A DNA stretch of 64,000 nucleotides from Kitasatospora purpeofusca (lineage in GTDB: Bacteria > Actinomycetota > Actinomycetes > Streptomycetales > Streptomycetaceae), in NCBI RefSeq assembly GCF_000718025.1, contig NZ_JODS01000030.1, positions 1-64,000 on the forward strand, in the 5' to 3' direction. The notes beneath the pieces are model-generated. The model saw only the letters and a list, made by a program, of their open reading frames with translations, made no database searches and was not told where the DNA came from. This document shows, piece after piece, positions 62,709-64,000 of this stretch (its first letter is position 1; each line of letters begins with the position of its first letter). The translations under genes and the position numbers were made by a program.

Positions 62709-63749
62709 TCAGTTGGCGCGGTCGAAGTCGATCGCGCTGTAGGCCCGCAGCTTGGACAGCCGGTGGGTGGCGTGGACCTCGCGGATGGTGCCGCTCTTGG
62801 AGCGCATGACCAGCGAGCTGGTGGTGGCGGTCTCCTGGCGGTAGTGCACACCGCGCAGCAGCTCGCCGTCGGTGATCCCGGTGGCGACGAAGAACACGTT
62901 CTCGCCGCTGACCAGGTCGTCGGTGCTGAGCACCCGGTCGAGGTCGTGCCCGGCGTCGATGGCCTTCTGCCGCTCGGCGTCGTCCTTGGGCCAGAGCCGG
63001 CCCTGGATCACACCGCCCATGCACTTCATCGCACAGGCGGCGATGATGCCCTCGGGGGTGCCGCCGATGCCCATGAGCAGGTCGACGCCGGTGCCCTCGC
63101 GGGCGGCCATGATGGCGCCGGCGACGTCGCCGTCGGAGATGTACTTGATCCGGGCGCCGGCCTCGCGGATGTCCCGGATCAGGCCCTCGTGGCGGGGGCG
63201 GTCCAGGACGACGACGGTGACGTCCTCGACGGCGATGCCCTTGGCCTTGGCGACCCGGCGGATGTTGACGGCCGGCGGGGCGGTGATGTCGACGAAGTCG
63301 GCGGCCTCCGGCCCGGTGACCAGCTTGTCCATGTAGAACACGGCGCTCGGGTCGAACATGGTGCCGCGGTCGGCGACGGCGAGGACGGCGACCGCGTTGT
63401 TCATGCCCTTGGCCGTGAGGGTGGTGCCGTCGACGGGGTCCACCGCGACATCGCACTCGGCGCCGGTGCCGTCGCCGACCCGTTCGCCGTTGTAGAGCAT
63501 CGGAGCTTCGTCCTTCTCCCCCTCGCCGATGACGACGACGCCGTTCATCGAGACGGTGGAGACGAGGGTGCGCATGGCCCGGACGGCGGCGCCGTCGGCG
63601 CCGTTCTTGTCGCCACGGCCGACCCAGCGGCCGGCGGCGAGAGCCGCGGCCTCGGTGACCCGGACGAGTTCGAGCGCGAGGTTCCGGTCGGGAGCCTCGG
63701 GTGCGACCTCGAGGGAGCTGGGGAGATGGTGCGGGTACTGCGTGGTCAT
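62709..63749 (-). CDS. glpX: Fructose-1,6-bisphosphatase, class II
   Basis: 346 aa. It hydrolyses fructose-1,6-bisphosphate in gluconeogenesis. Family motifs include [37 protein letters not shown] (metal site) and [20 protein letters not shown]. The ATG at 63749 has GAGAGG about 8 nt upstream; 73 further in-frame codons upstream have no site. In actinomycetes GlpX is the main FBPase. Along with pckG at 32031 the window carries two regulated steps of gluconeogenesis. Confidence 0.95.
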   Translation of the reverse strand: MTTQYPHHLPSSLEVAPEAPDRNLALELVRVTEAAALAAGRWVGRGDKNGADGAAVRAMRTLVSTVSMNGVVVIGEGEKDEAPMLYNGERVGDGTGAECDVAVDPVDGTTLTAKGMNNAVAVLAVADRGTMFDPSAVFYMDKLVTGPEAADFVDITAPPAVNIRRVAKAKGIAVEDVTVVVLDRPRHEGLIRDIREAGARIKYISDGDVAGAIMAAREGTGVDLLMGIGGTPEGIIAACAMKCMGGVIQGRLWPKDDAERQKAIDAGHDLDRVLSTDDLVSGENVFFVATGITDGELLRGVHYRQETATTSSLVMRSKSGTIREVHATHRLSKLRAYSAIDFDRAN

Positions 63750-63962
63750 CGTCGTTACCTCTCTGTACGCGACGGCCAGTGAGCGCCCGACTACTGCCTG
63801 GTCGAACGCCGTGGTGAGGGTGTTGCGATCGTATCTGCCCACGACATGACTGTCTGTGGCGCGGGTCCCTCCACGGCCCGAGGGGGGCGGCTTCTGCGCG
63901 ACTCCCGCCCTCGGCGCCCCGACGCGGCCACCCCGGATGCGGGCGATCGCGTCGGCATGAGT

Positions 63963-63968
63963 CACCAT
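63963..63968 (+). promoter_or_regulatory. -10 hexamer of a leaderless start at the window edge
   Basis: CACCAT, then GTGGGG (6 nt), then the GTG at 63975, the same spacing as other leaderless starts here. Confidence 0.45.
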
Positions 63969-63974
63969 GTGGGG

Positions 63975-64000
63975 GTGGCTGGAGAGAGCAAGGGCATGAG
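63975..64000 (+). CDS. Start of a gene, possibly DUF4245 protein
   Basis: Only the first eight codons (VAGESKGM) lie in the window. The GTG at 63975 is 6 nt after the hexamer CACCAT. In actinobacteria a DUF4245 membrane-anchored protein is usually encoded divergently from glpX (for example Rv1100 beside Rv1099c), so that is the best guess; eight residues cannot prove it. Confidence 0.35.

Overview
The window is about 73% GC chromosomal DNA from a filamentous actinomycete, Streptomyces or a close relative such as Kitasatospora. The evidence is a bldA-type tRNA-Leu(UAA), a DasR-type operator upstream of a secreted chitinase, WhiB-like, SARP and HutC-type GntR regulators, mycothiol S-conjugate amidase, GTP-dependent PEP carboxykinase, FeS class I fumarase with class II fructose-bisphosphatase, and many genes whose start codon lies 6-8 nt after a TANNNT-like -10 hexamer (leaderless mRNAs). 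Almost everything is core-genome housekeeping; no insertion sequence, integrase, plasmid gene or CRISPR array was seen.

Layout. 1-8 kb: the 5' end of an ABC ATPase gene, bldA, a Bax-inhibitor-like membrane protein, a thiolase, an SGNH hydrolase and cystathionine beta-synthase. 8-16 kb: an L,D-transpeptidase lipoprotein, a SigE-type sigma factor with its translationally coupled membrane partner, a cupin, MsrA, cystathionine gamma-synthase/lyase (which with CBS makes a transsulfuration pathway), MarR and threonine ammonia-lyase. 16-31 kb: a DrrAB-like ABC exporter, GreA, Mca, a thioredoxin-fold DUF255 protein, a sterol-desaturase-like enzyme, an XRE regulator facing a secreted papain-like protease pair, and an MFS exporter with TetR. 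31-46 kb: TrhA/PAQR, PckG, an AlaA-like aminotransferase, a prepilin-type peptidase, GH18 chitinase, a cis-prenyl transferase, PIN-PhoH ATPase, a secreted SLT-domain protein, an AI-2E-type transporter and AhpC-AhpD facing OxyR. 47-64 kb: a TetR/MMPL pair, a SpoIIE-type phosphatase, a methyltransferase, the SARP/peptide locus, a GntR regulator, fumarase, a DUF1707 protein, a WhiB-like protein and GlpX.

The most unusual locus is 53.6-57.4 kb. A 988-aa AfsR-like regulator (SARP DNA-binding and BTAD domains, NB-ARC ATPase, TPR-like C-terminus) is read away from a two-gene operon of very small proteins. One is a 37-aa exported peptide whose signal-peptidase site would release only the last seven residues, GIIAGHP. 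The other is an acidic 85-aa protein without a signal peptide that ends in GIIAAHP. The shared promoter has the geometry expected of a SARP target: two 7-bp repeats 11 bp apart, ending 8 bp before the -10. The regulator gene contains a TTA codon, so its translation should need the bldA tRNA at the other end of the window. I infer a peptide-signalling circuit analogous to RRNPP systems but built on a SARP; this rests on sequence layout only.

Several other promoters carry well-formed dyads next to a cognate regulator or in a likely repression position: TetR/MMPL, MFS-TetR, GntR, trhA, chitinase and XRE. Strong hairpin terminators separate most convergent units.
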